Source: Idiomarina piscisalsi (lineage in GTDB: Bacteria; Pseudomonadota; Gammaproteobacteria; Enterobacterales; Alteromonadaceae). Taken from it: 64,000 nucleotides of DNA. The stretch spans positions 2,523,499-2,587,498 of the forward strand of contig NZ_CP022133.1 of NCBI RefSeq assembly GCF_002211765.1, read 5' to 3'. The notes beneath the pieces are model-generated. The model was not told the origin of the DNA, ran no database searches, and saw only the letters and a list, made by a program, of their open reading frames with translations. Positions 26,619 through 35,372 of the stretch are shown here, piece after piece. Numbering within the stretch: position 1 is the stretch's first letter; each line of letters opens with the position of its first letter. Position numbers and translations under genes: made by a program.

Positions 26619-26870
26619 GCTTTCTCATAAGACGGGCAGCGCACTGCTACTATGAGAATGGTTGTCACTGCTTCCGAGTTGTTATTGCGGTCTTCCGTAA
26701 CCTGTTTTTATTGTTGTTATTATTAAATGGAGCAACCGCAAGCCTCTCGGCTGTTTACTCCCTGGATTATCGATAAATGAGATGACTGTTTACAAAACGG
26801 AAATCTAACTTTTCGATAATCGCCTCGACCTCTTGTTATTTTTTTGTATCGAGTTAGCTGTATTTTTACA
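26594..26870 (-). ncRNA. Candidate small RNA upstream of yihI
   Basis: The 594-bp space between yihI and the CadC-like regulator has no ORF but a minus-strand terminator. Upstream of it on the same strand are further inverted repeats: TTCTCATA/TATGAGAA (26626-26662), GGAG/CTCC enclosing AGCC/GGCT (about 26729-26762), and an ATTATCGA/TCGATAAT pair (about 26766-26820). Single-stranded AACAACAA-type linkers separate them. GGA motifs are few (CAGGGAG, ACGGAAG, TCGGAAG), so CsrB/CsrC identity is not established. The 5' end is a guess; a weak TTGAGA-N17-TAAAAA sits at 26891-26863. Position matches csrC of E. coli. Confidence 0.45.
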
Positions 26871-27083
26871 GTCTTTTTATTATTTTCTCAAGGGCTACAA
26901 GCCAATTATTTTTGTTTTTGTCCGGCTAGACCGTCCTCGAGCGTTGTTAACAATACTTGAACCAAATATTAATTCAACAACTTTCTTGATCTAAAAAACA
27001 ACTTTTTTATTACTTTTTGTTAACAACGGAGATTCATTTGCCTTTCAGACTCCACTTTAGCTATAGTTAAAAATAAAACACAA

Positions 27084-28547
27084 ATGCAAAACACCGAATA
27101 TCATTTTTCAGGCTTCCAGTTTCAACCTGAACGTAACTTGTTGATATCAGACTCCCACTCCGTCATTTTGGAGCAGCGAGTTTGTGCACTATTGGTGGTG
27201 TTTTGCAAAAGTCACAATAAAGAACTCTCTAAAGCGGAAATAATTGAAGCTGTTTGGCCTGACCGAGTAGTTAACGAAGATAGTCTATCGGTTGCAATAA
27301 GCAAGTTGCGAAAAGTACTCTCCGATAACCGCCATAACCCGTTTTATGTAAAAACATTATCCGGCAGAGGCTATCAATGGCTGCAAGAAGTCACTAGCCA
27401 AAAAGCAGAAGTGGAACCGAGCCGACCTAAAGAGCCATCAGCGCAGATTCACAAAAGTAAGGCCAAACCTCGAAAGTACCACACAGGCCTTGTCATACTA
27501 GCCACTACCGCACTAGCGCTACTAACCGTTGGCGCCCTTCACCTCTTTAATGCTCCCTCGAAGCAAAATGAAAAAAGCGAGTTCCCAAAAGCAATAACGG
27601 AACAACACAACCAGGCGCGTGAAGCGCTGGAAGTTGTAGATACAGAGCACCAACGCAAAGCGATCTCTATAGCTCGAGATGTTATTAAACTAACGCCTGA
27701 CTATATTCCGGCTTATCTCACTGTTGCTGAAGCCAAACTAAACCTAAGCATGTTGAACAGTTACAGGGATATTGGGATTTATCGAGATGAAGTGTCGTCA
27801 ATAGTGGATTTCATCATAGAAAAAGACCCTGCCAACGGCCGCGCCTGGCTATTGAGAGCGTGGCTTTCACACATCGCTGACTGGGAGTTTGAAGCAGCTC
27901 AAGCCGCCTACCTTAATGCACTAAAGTATAGTCCAGATGACCCACTTGTTTATCAAGGTTATTCAGAGTTTTTACTTGCTATTGGTGACTTTAAACAAGC
28001 AGAAGAGTTTCTCGATGAGCTTCGCCGGAAAAACCCCGATTACTATAGATACTTGAACATGTCGTATGTGTATTTATTGAAGGGGGAATACGACCTTGCC
28101 AAAGCCGAAGTGCAGCGCATTGCCAATTCGGAGGCTGAATCTCGTCTATCTCCCAGAGTTCTGAATCGTATTGCGATTTTAACAGAAGACAAGGACGCCA
28201 CATTTAGAACCTTAAAACAAATGATGATTGAGCAAGAGCTTTCTCCTGAACAAATTACACATTATGAAAACCTATTTCATACTCAAGGTTTAACCTCTGT
28301 TTATCAGGAGCTATTAGATAAGCGAATAGAGGCCAACCTTGGGCACCACTTACCGCCACTATCCTGGGCGCGCTATGCGCTAATTGCGGGCGACTTTGAT
28401 CAAGCTATTCACTGGCTTGAGAGGGCTATTGAAATTAAGCAGCCTGCCGCTGTCTTCATTCCTATAGACCCTCTTTACGAGCCGCTAAACCAACATTCAA
28501 AATTTGATGGGATCAAGAGCAAAATGCAAAGCTATATTCGAAATTAA
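27084..28547 (+). CDS. CadC/ToxR-type membrane transcription regulator with TPR domain
   Basis: 487 residues. An N-terminal OmpR-like winged helix (about 1-105, including AEIIEAVWPDRVVNEDSLSV and KTLSGRGYQW) binds DNA. One transmembrane helix (about 136-156) links it to a periplasmic helical-repeat domain (about 170-487) with TPR-like pairs. This one-component plan senses signals in the periplasm. No clear ribosome site precedes the ATG. It is convergent with the RND efflux genes, overlapping the adaptor stop by four bases, so a regulatory link with the pump is possible but not shown. Confidence 0.85.
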   Translation: MQNTEYHFSGFQFQPERNLLISDSHSVILEQRVCALLVVFCKSHNKELSKAEIIEAVWPDRVVNEDSLSVAISKLRKVLSDNRHNPFYVKTLSGRGYQWLQEVTSQKAEVEPSRPKEPSAQIHKSKAKPRKYHTGLVILATTALALLTVGALHLFNAPSKQNEKSEFPKAITEQHNQAREALEVVDTEHQRKAISIARDVIKLTPDYIPAYLTVAEAKLNLSMLNSYRDIGIYRDEVSSIVDFIIEKDPANGRAWLLRAWLSHIADWEFEAAQAAYLNALKYSPDDPLVYQGYSEFLLAIGDFKQAEEFLDELRRKNPDYYRYLNMSYVYLLKGEYDLAKAEVQRIANSEAESRLSPRVLNRIAILTEDKDATFRTLKQMMIEQELSPEQITHYENLFHTQGLTSVYQELLDKRIEANLGHHLPPLSWARYALIAGDFDQAIHWLERAIEIKQPAAVFIPIDPLYEPLNQHSKFDGIKSKMQSYIRN

Positions 28548-29617
28548 CTGGCCAATGGAAACTCATTAGCCGTTAATACCTTAACAATAACGCCATCTTG
28601 TAAGGTTTCTGCACCTCTTACTATAACCTTCTCACCTATAGCCAGACCACCAGTTACGCCCACGCGGTTTCCCATACCTTCAGTAATTTCCACAGGAACT
28701 TTATGAGCTCGGTTTTCACTATCAAGCTTATAAACAAAATGCCCGTGAGAGTTAATGACTAGAGCGTCACGCGGTACTGAAACATAGTTCTTTTCTACCG
28801 CGCTTGGCACGCTTACGCTGACAACCTGTCCAATATCAAATCGCTCTAGCTGAAGCTCAGGGATATCTAAGTAAGCAGTAAAGGTTTGCGATCGTTCATC
28901 ACTGACAGCCACAACTGCTCTAACGGGAAGCACAGTACGTCCGCCACTAAGGTAAACTTCTACAGAGTCTTTTGCTTCTAAATAACGGCTGTAAGCAAGT
29001 GGTCCGTGTAACTTAACTTCCAGTTCTTCTAAGCTCACCAATTTAAGCAATTGAGATGTACTGCCAACCGCCTGCCCTTCTCTCACATAACGTTTCGAGA
29101 CTATTCCAGAAAACGGCGCTTTCACCTGCGCCTTATTCAAATTATCCTGCGCCTGCTGACGCTCAAGCTCCAATAACTGCAAGTCAGCTTCTGCTAGCTC
29201 TTTATCAGTCTGAGCTCTATCTAGAGCTTGAGCAGACACTGACTGGCTGCTTTTCAAGCGCTCCAACCTATCGAACTCCTGCTGCAGCCGCTTTACCTCA
29301 ACCTTTTGACGCATGATACGTACCGCAAGGCGTTGCTCTTCTAGTTGCAGCTGAGTGGTATCTAACTTAGCTACCGTATCCCCCTCATTCACATATTCAC
29401 CTTCCTCAGCAGTCCAGTCGACAATGCCTGAAATTCCGCTGGATAACTCAGTTTGATAGCGGGACTGCACATGACCCGTAACTCGAATTGCGGGGCTCAG
29501 CTTTTTCTGCTCGACTGTCGCGACAGACACGACCGGCTCATTGGCCGCATAAGTTGCCGTGCTTAACAGGAAAGTTGCTAATAATGTTACTAATAAAGTT
29601 TTCTCAATAATTTTCAT
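28544..29617 (-). CDS. RND efflux periplasmic adaptor (membrane fusion protein)
   Basis: 357 residues with an N-terminal signal peptide (about 1-24, ending TYAA). A lipoyl/barrel-sandwich half (GIVDWTAEEGEYVNEGD), an alpha-helical hairpin (about 85-160, coiled-coil heptads) and the second lipoyl half (APFSGIVSKRYVREGQAVG) appear in order, followed by beta-barrel domains. It would bridge the inner-membrane pump to an outer-membrane channel. It lies ten bases downstream of the pump gene; the usual order is adaptor first. No TolC-like gene is in the window. Confidence 0.9.
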   Translation of the reverse strand: MKIIEKTLLVTLLATFLLSTATYAANEPVVSVATVEQKKLSPAIRVTGHVQSRYQTELSSGISGIVDWTAEEGEYVNEGDTVAKLDTTQLQLEEQRLAVRIMRQKVEVKRLQQEFDRLERLKSSQSVSAQALDRAQTDKELAEADLQLLELERQQAQDNLNKAQVKAPFSGIVSKRYVREGQAVGSTSQLLKLVSLEELEVKLHGPLAYSRYLEAKDSVEVYLSGGRTVLPVRAVVAVSDERSQTFTAYLDIPELQLERFDIGQVVSVSVPSAVEKNYVSVPRDALVINSHGHFVYKLDSENRAHKVPVEITEGMGNRVGVTGGLAIGEKVIVRGAETLQDGVIVKVLTANEFPLAS

Positions 29618-29627
29618 GATTCACCTC

Positions 29628-32600
29628 TTATAAGGTAGATGTAGGTATACGACTAGACACTGACGGCTCCAGAACGAATCGTTTAGGCGATAGTCTTTCA
29701 GCTATGTAAAGTAGTGAACTAATGGCAAACACAGTAAATAAGGTGCTTATCGCCATACCACTTAAAATGACGACAGCTAAGCCTTGGTATAACTCACTGC
29801 CGGCACCGGGTATTAGCGCAAGGGGAAGCATCCCGACCACAGACGTTAGTGAACTCATATAAATAGGTCGAACGCGTTGCGATATGGCCTCAGCGATAGC
29901 TTCAGAAATAGTAAGCCCTCGCTGTTGGGCATGGCGTGTTTTTTCAATCATTAGAATGGCGTTGTTAACAACCAAGCCAAGCAAAATCACAAACCCAATC
30001 ATGGTCAATAAGTCGAGCGGTTGAAACTTAAATAAATTCAGTATCCATAAGCCCAAGGTGCCACCCGCAACAGCGACAGGGGTTGTCAACAAAACCAGCA
30101 GGCTGTCGACGACCGAACGGAATATCGCGGCCATAATTAGGAGCAAAATTAAGATAGCAAATGCGAAGTTAGTGACCATTGTGTCAACGGTTTCTTTCAA
30201 ATCGTCCGCACCACCACTTAAACTAATAAACGTTTGGTTGGACAGTTGCTGCTCCGCCTCTAGTTTCAGCTCCTGAAGAACGGCAATAGTATCCTCAAGT
30301 GAGACATTATCCGGCGGAGTCACCCCAATGGTTAATGCTCGCTGACCGTCCAGTCGACGTAACTCAGTAGCCGAAACCGTTCTTCTTTGCTGAGTTAGTT
30401 GATCAATGGTTTGAATACCGCTGCCAGGCGTATAAACCGGCATTGCGGCCAGCTCCTCCGGAGTGTTCCAGGCATGCGTCTTAACAATAACATCACGTCT
30501 TACCAGACCGTCGTAATGCTCGCCGACAAATTGGCCATCGGTCATGCTGCGTATAACCTGACCCACTTGATTACGATTAAGCCCAGAGTTCGCTATTGCA
30601 TAATTATTGGGGGTTATTTGCAGCTCAGCCTGCACCGCTTGCGCATTAGGCACTCGTCGAATGTACGACCCGGGAATGCGATCGCCTATTAACTTCATAG
30701 TGCGTTGCATGACAATATCAGTAGTGTCATCAAGCTGACCAGTGAAGTCCATATAAACACTCCGGCCTGACCCCACTTTTACAGAGTTGATTAACGACAT
30801 ATTAAAGGCAAAGCCTTTCGTATCAGGCAGTCCGCTCAGGACATCTGTCCGAACCGCCTGCAAAAGTTCAGCTGACTTAGACGGGTCTTCCGGATAAATA
30901 AAGACGGCTTTACCACCAGAGCTCATAGTCACGTTAAAGTCTTTAATTTTCGGTAACTTTTCACCGGCACGGTAGAGCTCTAGTCGCTCAATAATCTCGC
31001 GGGCGAGCTCTTCTTCCAATACGCAATAGTTGGTAGAAGGAGGAGTCTGAAGAACGGCAATAATACCTTCAAACTTCGCTTCTGGTAGAAAATCTGTTTT
31101 AGGCATTAAGAAGAATATGCACAAAATAGAGCTAAAACCTAAGCCTACAGCCCAGCTCATTATTTGCTTCGGTGTGCGGCAATAACGTTGATAAAAAGCA
31201 GCTAAGCTACCCCAAGCCGGAAGTGGCTTCACTTGCTCGGAGGTGCCTTTTAGAATAAAAGCAGCCACAACAGGCAATAACAATAAAGCAGTTAGCGTTG
31301 AAGCAACTACAGCAATGCTCATTGTTACCGCAAGGTCATGAAACAACTGACCTGCAACGCCCCCCATAAAGATAACCGGCAGGAAAATAGCTACGGTTGT
31401 TACTGTCGCAGCAAATAAGGCGCGAGATACCTCTTGTGCTCCCTTTACAACAGCTTCTTTTAAGCCTAGCCCCTGCTGTCGAAGTCGAACAATATTTTCC
31501 TGAACAACAATCGCGGCATCCAGAACCAGACCAGTCGAAAAGGCGAGTCCGGCCAGAGAAATAATATTCAAAGAACGATCGAGGAAGCTCAGACCCAGTA
31601 ATGCAGCACTTAATGACACAGGTATTGTGATGCTAATAAGCAGCGTTGAGCGAACGCCCCGTATCATCCAGTAAAGCATTAACAGGGCCAGAGCAATACC
31701 AATACTCAGATTGCTTTGCACTAGGTTAATAGCACGTTTGATCACCGAGGAAGAGTCAAAGCTCAGAACCATATCCAAACCACGCGGGTTTAGTTCATGT
31801 TCATTTAACTCCGCAATGACTTTGTTTAGGTGCTCAAATATCTCAATGGTGTTGGCTTTTTTTGACGCATCCAGAGAGATGTAAAACCCTGGCTGAGAAT
31901 TACGATAAATGAAGTTGTACTGCTTTTGGTAGCCTAAAACTACGTCCGCAACTTCACCTAAATAGACAGGGCGTCCCTCGTTATGAGAAACAACGAGTTG
32001 CTCAAGCTCCTCAGGTGAGAACTGCCCCTGGTAGCGGACTGAATATTCACGACGACCAACGTCTGCGAAACCACCAGAAAAGTCTTTTGATTCTGTCACT
32101 CTGCTCATGAGTTTAGGAATGGTAATACCGAGAGCTGCAAGCTTATAAGGGTCAAAAGTCACTTGTAGCTGGTTATTTAGGTAGCTCGCTAAATTAACAT
32201 TCGTAACTCCCGGAATATTTCTAAGCCGTGGGGCAACTTTATGCTTTATAAGCTCTTGGTATTCAGTAAAGTCCTTGGTCTGATTTTCGCCAAGTTTACG
32301 AATCATCATTGTTGCAGTGCCAGCCTGGTACTCGCCCAAAATCGTCATAGGCTCTGCTGCCTCAATAGGCATGCCCTGTACCTGGTTCAATGCATTGATT
32401 ACATTGATAAACGCCTGCTGCATGTCTTGTTCTAAATTAAACTCGATAGTGGTGAAAGACATGCCGTTTCGTACCGATGTCTTGATAGACTCGACGCCCA
32501 CAATGTTCTTTATAATTTCCTCTTGGGGCTCAACAATCTCCGACTCCATTTCTTCTGGAGCAGCTGAGCGCCAAGAGTTCAGAACAGTAATGACTGGCTT

Positions 32601-32723
32601 GTCGATATTCGGCATTAATTGAACAGGCAGGTTAATTAATGCCGTTGTGCCAAGAATAATAACAATCAAGAAAGCCACGACAGTGGCAAATGGATTTTTA
32701 TGACTCGATTTTATGAGGCTCAT
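29628..32723 (-). CDS. RND-family efflux transporter, inner-membrane pump
   Basis: 1031 residues from ATG 32723 (AGGTG upstream). Proton-driven exporter of the HAE1/AcrB-like superfamily: one N-terminal membrane helix (about 10-30), a large periplasmic loop, six helices (about 335-540), a second periplasmic loop and five C-terminal helices (about 855-1010). GLVLDAAIVVQENIVR (about 396-411) contains the TM4 aspartate of the proton relay. Substrate is unknown; sequence character is of drug/biocide pumps rather than metal pumps. First gene of the two-gene operon. Confidence 0.93.
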   Translation of the reverse strand: MSLIKSSHKNPFATVVAFLIVIILGTTALINLPVQLMPNIDKPVITVLNSWRSAAPEEMESEIVEPQEEIIKNIVGVESIKTSVRNGMSFTTIEFNLEQDMQQAFINVINALNQVQGMPIEAAEPMTILGEYQAGTATMMIRKLGENQTKDFTEYQELIKHKVAPRLRNIPGVTNVNLASYLNNQLQVTFDPYKLAALGITIPKLMSRVTESKDFSGGFADVGRREYSVRYQGQFSPEELEQLVVSHNEGRPVYLGEVADVVLGYQKQYNFIYRNSQPGFYISLDASKKANTIEIFEHLNKVIAELNEHELNPRGLDMVLSFDSSSVIKRAINLVQSNLSIGIALALLMLYWMIRGVRSTLLISITIPVSLSAALLGLSFLDRSLNIISLAGLAFSTGLVLDAAIVVQENIVRLRQQGLGLKEAVVKGAQEVSRALFAATVTTVAIFLPVIFMGGVAGQLFHDLAVTMSIAVVASTLTALLLLPVVAAFILKGTSEQVKPLPAWGSLAAFYQRYCRTPKQIMSWAVGLGFSSILCIFFLMPKTDFLPEAKFEGIIAVLQTPPSTNYCVLEEELAREIIERLELYRAGEKLPKIKDFNVTMSSGGKAVFIYPEDPSKSAELLQAVRTDVLSGLPDTKGFAFNMSLINSVKVGSGRSVYMDFTGQLDDTTDIVMQRTMKLIGDRIPGSYIRRVPNAQAVQAELQITPNNYAIANSGLNRNQVGQVIRSMTDGQFVGEHYDGLVRRDVIVKTHAWNTPEELAAMPVYTPGSGIQTIDQLTQQRRTVSATELRRLDGQRALTIGVTPPDNVSLEDTIAVLQELKLEAEQQLSNQTFISLSGGADDLKETVDTMVTNFAFAILILLLIMAAIFRSVVDSLLVLLTTPVAVAGGTLGLWILNLFKFQPLDLLTMIGFVILLGLVVNNAILMIEKTRHAQQRGLTISEAIAEAISQRVRPIYMSSLTSVVGMLPLALIPGAGSELYQGLAVVILSGMAISTLFTVFAISSLLYIAERLSPKRFVLEPSVSSRIPTSTL

Positions 32724-32825
32724 TGTTCGCACCTATAAGTAAACGGTGCGTAAACTATGAAAGCGGGAGAGCAGAAACTCCTGAAAAAGTTCTGAAAGGT
32801 TCTGAATTATTCTAATTAAGAATGA

Positions 32826-32851
32826 AAAAAGCGGCTAAAAAGCCGCTTTTT
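32826..32851 (-). terminator. Terminator of the cytochrome c4 gene
   Basis: 11-bp stem AAAAAGCGGCT / AGCCGCTTTTT with four-base loop, T-rich on both strands. It lies after cytochrome c4 and before the RND operon, both minus strand. Confidence 0.88.
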
Positions 32852-32878
32852 CTAAGGGGTTTCAACTTTTTAAGAGGC

Positions 32879-33505
32879 TTAATACAAGCCGCTTAAGAAT
32901 TTTGACATAAGCTCAATTTCTTCGTCCGTCATTTTCTCAGCAACGCCTCGCATCATGCCATTTGGATCATTTGCACGCTCACCGCTGCGGAACATTTTCA
33001 ACTGAGACTCCGTATAGGCTGCATGCTGACCTGAAATGTCAGGAAATGCCGCTAAGCCCATGCCATTACCACGCGGACCATGACAAGCTGCACAGGATGG
33101 AATATTGGTTTCGGGATTACCGCGGCGGAAGAAGTCTTCGCCTTTTGCAATTAATTCTTTAGGTGTTTCGCCTTTTGGCTCGTCCTGCGATGCATAGAAT
33201 GCAGCTAGATCCGCCATGTCTTGTTCAGATAAACTTGCTACTTGTCCCATCATAATCGGGTTGTTGCGACCTTCTTCACCGCCTGTTTCAGAGGCGCGCT
33301 TAAAGTCCATCAACTGCTTGTACAAATACTTTTCGTGTTGACCGGCCAAGTGCGGGTACATATCGGTTGGAGATTCACCATTGGGCCCATGACAAGCCGC
33401 ACATACCTGTGATTTCTCTTTACCAGCTTCGGCATCGCCACTTTGCGCTAATGCGATACCCGTGGTACCGAAGAAAAGTCCCAATAAGATTGCGAATTTT
33501 TTCAT
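32879..33505 (-). CDS. Dihaem cytochrome c4
   Basis: 208 residues: signal peptide 1-20 (cleavage after ALA), then two homologous cytochrome c domains. Haem-binding CAACH motifs are at 35-39 and 138-142, and each domain has a Met-rich axial region (PIMMGQ; NGMMRGV). Periplasmic electron carrier between the bc1 complex and terminal oxidases. Monocistronic, with a downstream terminator. It neighbours engB, as in many Gammaproteobacteria. Confidence 0.95.
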   Translation of the reverse strand: MKKFAILLGLFFGTTGIALAQSGDAEAGKEKSQVCAACHGPNGESPTDMYPHLAGQHEKYLYKQLMDFKRASETGGEEGRNNPIMMGQVASLSEQDMADLAAFYASQDEPKGETPKELIAKGEDFFRRGNPETNIPSCAACHGPRGNGMGLAAFPDISGQHAAYTESQLKMFRSGERANDPNGMMRGVAEKMTDEEIELMSKFLSGLY

Positions 33506-33706
33506 GTTTGCTTCTCTTCTGTTCTGGATGGCGCCACGCGCCCCAACAAATCACCTTAAACAGGTTGCTATTTTACACAAAACTTGTGTGGATTAAATGA
33601 TTAATAGCTAATCTATCTGGAATTCGTCGTTGGCTGACGTGCTGAGATCATTCATAATGGGGTCTGTTTTAGATTTTTTAACCAATAAGTGACCCTATCT
33701 GTGTCA

Positions 33707-34318
33707 ATGAAACCTCTGAACTACGCAAGCGCTAGCTTTGTCACCAGCGCACCAGACATAACGAAATTGCCGCCTGATACGGGAATTGAAATTGCTTTTG
33801 CCGGGCGCTCTAACGCCGGTAAATCAAGTGCGCTAAACACGTTAACACGGCAAAAAGCTTTGGCCAGAACCAGTAAGACCCCCGGCCGTACGCAGTTAAT
33901 TAACGTATTTGAACTCGACAGCGGCGAGCGACTCATCGACTTACCCGGTTATGGTTTCGCGAAAGTGCCTATGGCAGTTAAAGAAAAGTGGCAAAAGGCG
34001 TTGGCTGAATACTTGCAAAAACGCGACAGCTTAAAAGGCATTGTGGTACTTATGGATATTCGCCATCCGTTCCGCGAAACGGATCAAGAGCTTATCTACT
34101 GGGCAGCCGACTGCGGTATTCCTGTACTCGCGTTGCTGACCAAAGCAGACAAGCTAAAGCAAGGTCCGCGCAAATCGACGGTTCTGCAAGCTCGACAAGC
34201 CTCCATTGCCTTCAATGGTGACGTCCAGGTTGAAGCCTTTTCCTCTTTAAAGCGCATTGGCGTAGAGCAACTTGAAAACAAACTCAACGAGTGGTTTGGC
34301 AGCCAAGATGACGGATAA
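33707..34318 (+). CDS. engB: Ribosome-biogenesis GTPase EngB (YihA/YsxC)
   Basis: Essential GTPase for 50S assembly. ATG 33707 is chosen by family N-terminus (MKPLNY aligns with MTNLNY of E. coli); an upstream GTG at 33689 is less likely. 203 residues. P-loop GRSNAGKS (33-40), switch I T in GRTQLIN, G3 DLPGYG and G4 TKAD are all present. It overlaps the following transporter gene by eleven bases and lies between cytochrome c4 and polA. Confidence 0.96.
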   Translation: MKPLNYASASFVTSAPDITKLPPDTGIEIAFAGRSNAGKSSALNTLTRQKALARTSKTPGRTQLINVFELDSGERLIDLPGYGFAKVPMAVKEKWQKALAEYLQKRDSLKGIVVLMDIRHPFRETDQELIYWAADCGIPVLALLTKADKLKQGPRKSTVLQARQASIAFNGDVQVEAFSSLKRIGVEQLENKLNEWFGSQDDG

Positions 34319-35243
34319 TCAACACCCACTCAGCGCTTGGTTGTTATTGGGGTTACTTTCCCTTATTTGGGGGAGCTCATTTTTGTTGATTAAAAAGGGG
34401 CTTATCGCCTTTGGCCCAATGGAAGTGGGCGCTTTAAGAATTAGCTCTGCAGGTATTGTATTAGCCCCCTTTATAGCAAAACGTCTGAATAAAATTACTC
34501 GTAAACATTGGTTGAAGCTGGCCAGCGTTGGCTTGGTAGGAAGCTTCATACCAGCGTTCATGTTTGCCATTGCCCAAACGCAGCTCGCCAGTGGTGTCAC
34601 CGGCGTGTTGAATGCATTAACGCCCATCACCACACTGGTTATCGGCGCGCTATTTTTCCATCAGTCGGCAAAAGTCGCTCAGGTTATCGGTATTATCATT
34701 GGTTTAGGCGGTACGCTTTTACTAATTACGGCCTCAGCGAATGGTGGTTGGGACTTTAATCTCTACGCACTGCTGGTCATGGCCGCAACGGTCTGTTACG
34801 GGCTTAACCTCAACCTGATAAAACACAAAATAACCGATTTAGCGCCACTGACAATTACCGGCATTTCCTTATTAATGGCGGCGGTACCCGCAACCATTTA
34901 TCTGTTTGTCGGCACTGAATTTGTAGCACAGGTTCAACAACCCGGCGCCCTGCTCTCTTTAGTGTCGGTTTTAGTTTTGGGCATTATTGGTACCGCCGGC
35001 GCCTTGGTTATTTTTAACCATGTCGTTCGCCTAACCAATACGGTATTTACCAGTTCAGTCACTTACCTTATTCCGGTTGTTGCCGTGTTGCTGGGTGTAC
35101 TGGACGGTGAGCCGTTCTGGTTTCAGCATGGTATTGGCATGGCGGCCATTTTAGTTGGTGTCTGGTTTGCAAACCGAAAAGGTCGCTCAGGGCTTGCCGG
35201 TATGCCTGCGCGGGATAAAAGCAAAAACAACGCAACCCAGTAA
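34308..35243 (+). CDS. EamA/DMT-family transporter
   Basis: 311 residues with ten predicted transmembrane helices in two EamA repeats (about 5-140 and 150-285). [13 protein letters not shown] near the N-terminus is typical of the family. Exporters of amino acids or metabolites; substrate unknown. ATG 34308 lies inside the end of engB; a longer start at 34272 would overlap more and is not preferred. Followed by two hairpins, then polA in the opposite orientation. Confidence 0.88.
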   Translation: MTDNQHPLSAWLLLGLLSLIWGSSFLLIKKGLIAFGPMEVGALRISSAGIVLAPFIAKRLNKITRKHWLKLASVGLVGSFIPAFMFAIAQTQLASGVTGVLNALTPITTLVIGALFFHQSAKVAQVIGIIIGLGGTLLLITASANGGWDFNLYALLVMAATVCYGLNLNLIKHKITDLAPLTITGISLLMAAVPATIYLFVGTEFVAQVQQPGALLSLVSVLVLGIIGTAGALVIFNHVVRLTNTVFTSSVTYLIPVVAVLLGVLDGEPFWFQHGIGMAAILVGVWFANRKGRSGLAGMPARDKSKNNATQ

Positions 35244-35250
35244 AATGCAT

Positions 35251-35277
35251 AAAAAACCCGGCTCAATAGAGCCGGGT
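35251..35277 (-). terminator. Minus-strand terminator between engB-transporter and polA
   Basis: Perfect 9-bp stem ACCCGGCTC / GAGCCGGGT, loop AATA, with six T following on the minus strand only. It may end polA read-through or a short RNA from 35278-35344. Confidence 0.8.
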
Positions 35278-35344
35278 AAAAGTAATCCAGGGAGAACAAT
35301 TTGTTGAGGGTGGATTATTTCCCTCAATTAATCTGACTAGGGTG

Positions 35345-35371
35345 CTCAAAAAAAGTTCAGCTTTTTTTGAG
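35345..35371 (-). terminator. Hairpin directly after the polA stop
   Basis: 11-bp perfect stem CTCAAAAAAAG / CTTTTTTTGAG with a five-base loop, one base after the polA stop codon. The A/T-rich stem gives a T-run on either strand, so it probably acts as polA's first terminator. Confidence 0.6.
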
Positions 35372-35372
35372 T

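Noticed and set aside
26594..26870. Calling the RNA CsrB/CsrC outright
   Set aside because: Those RNAs carry many GGA-loop hairpins; only a handful of GGA motifs are present.
26858..26871. CTGTATTTTTACAG as a LexA box
   Set aside because: LexA sites are CTG-N10-CAG; here the spacing between CTG and CAG is eight.
35278..35344. Spot 42 RNA
   Set aside because: The position fits, but the conserved 5' segment of Spot 42 is not found and no promoter is visible.
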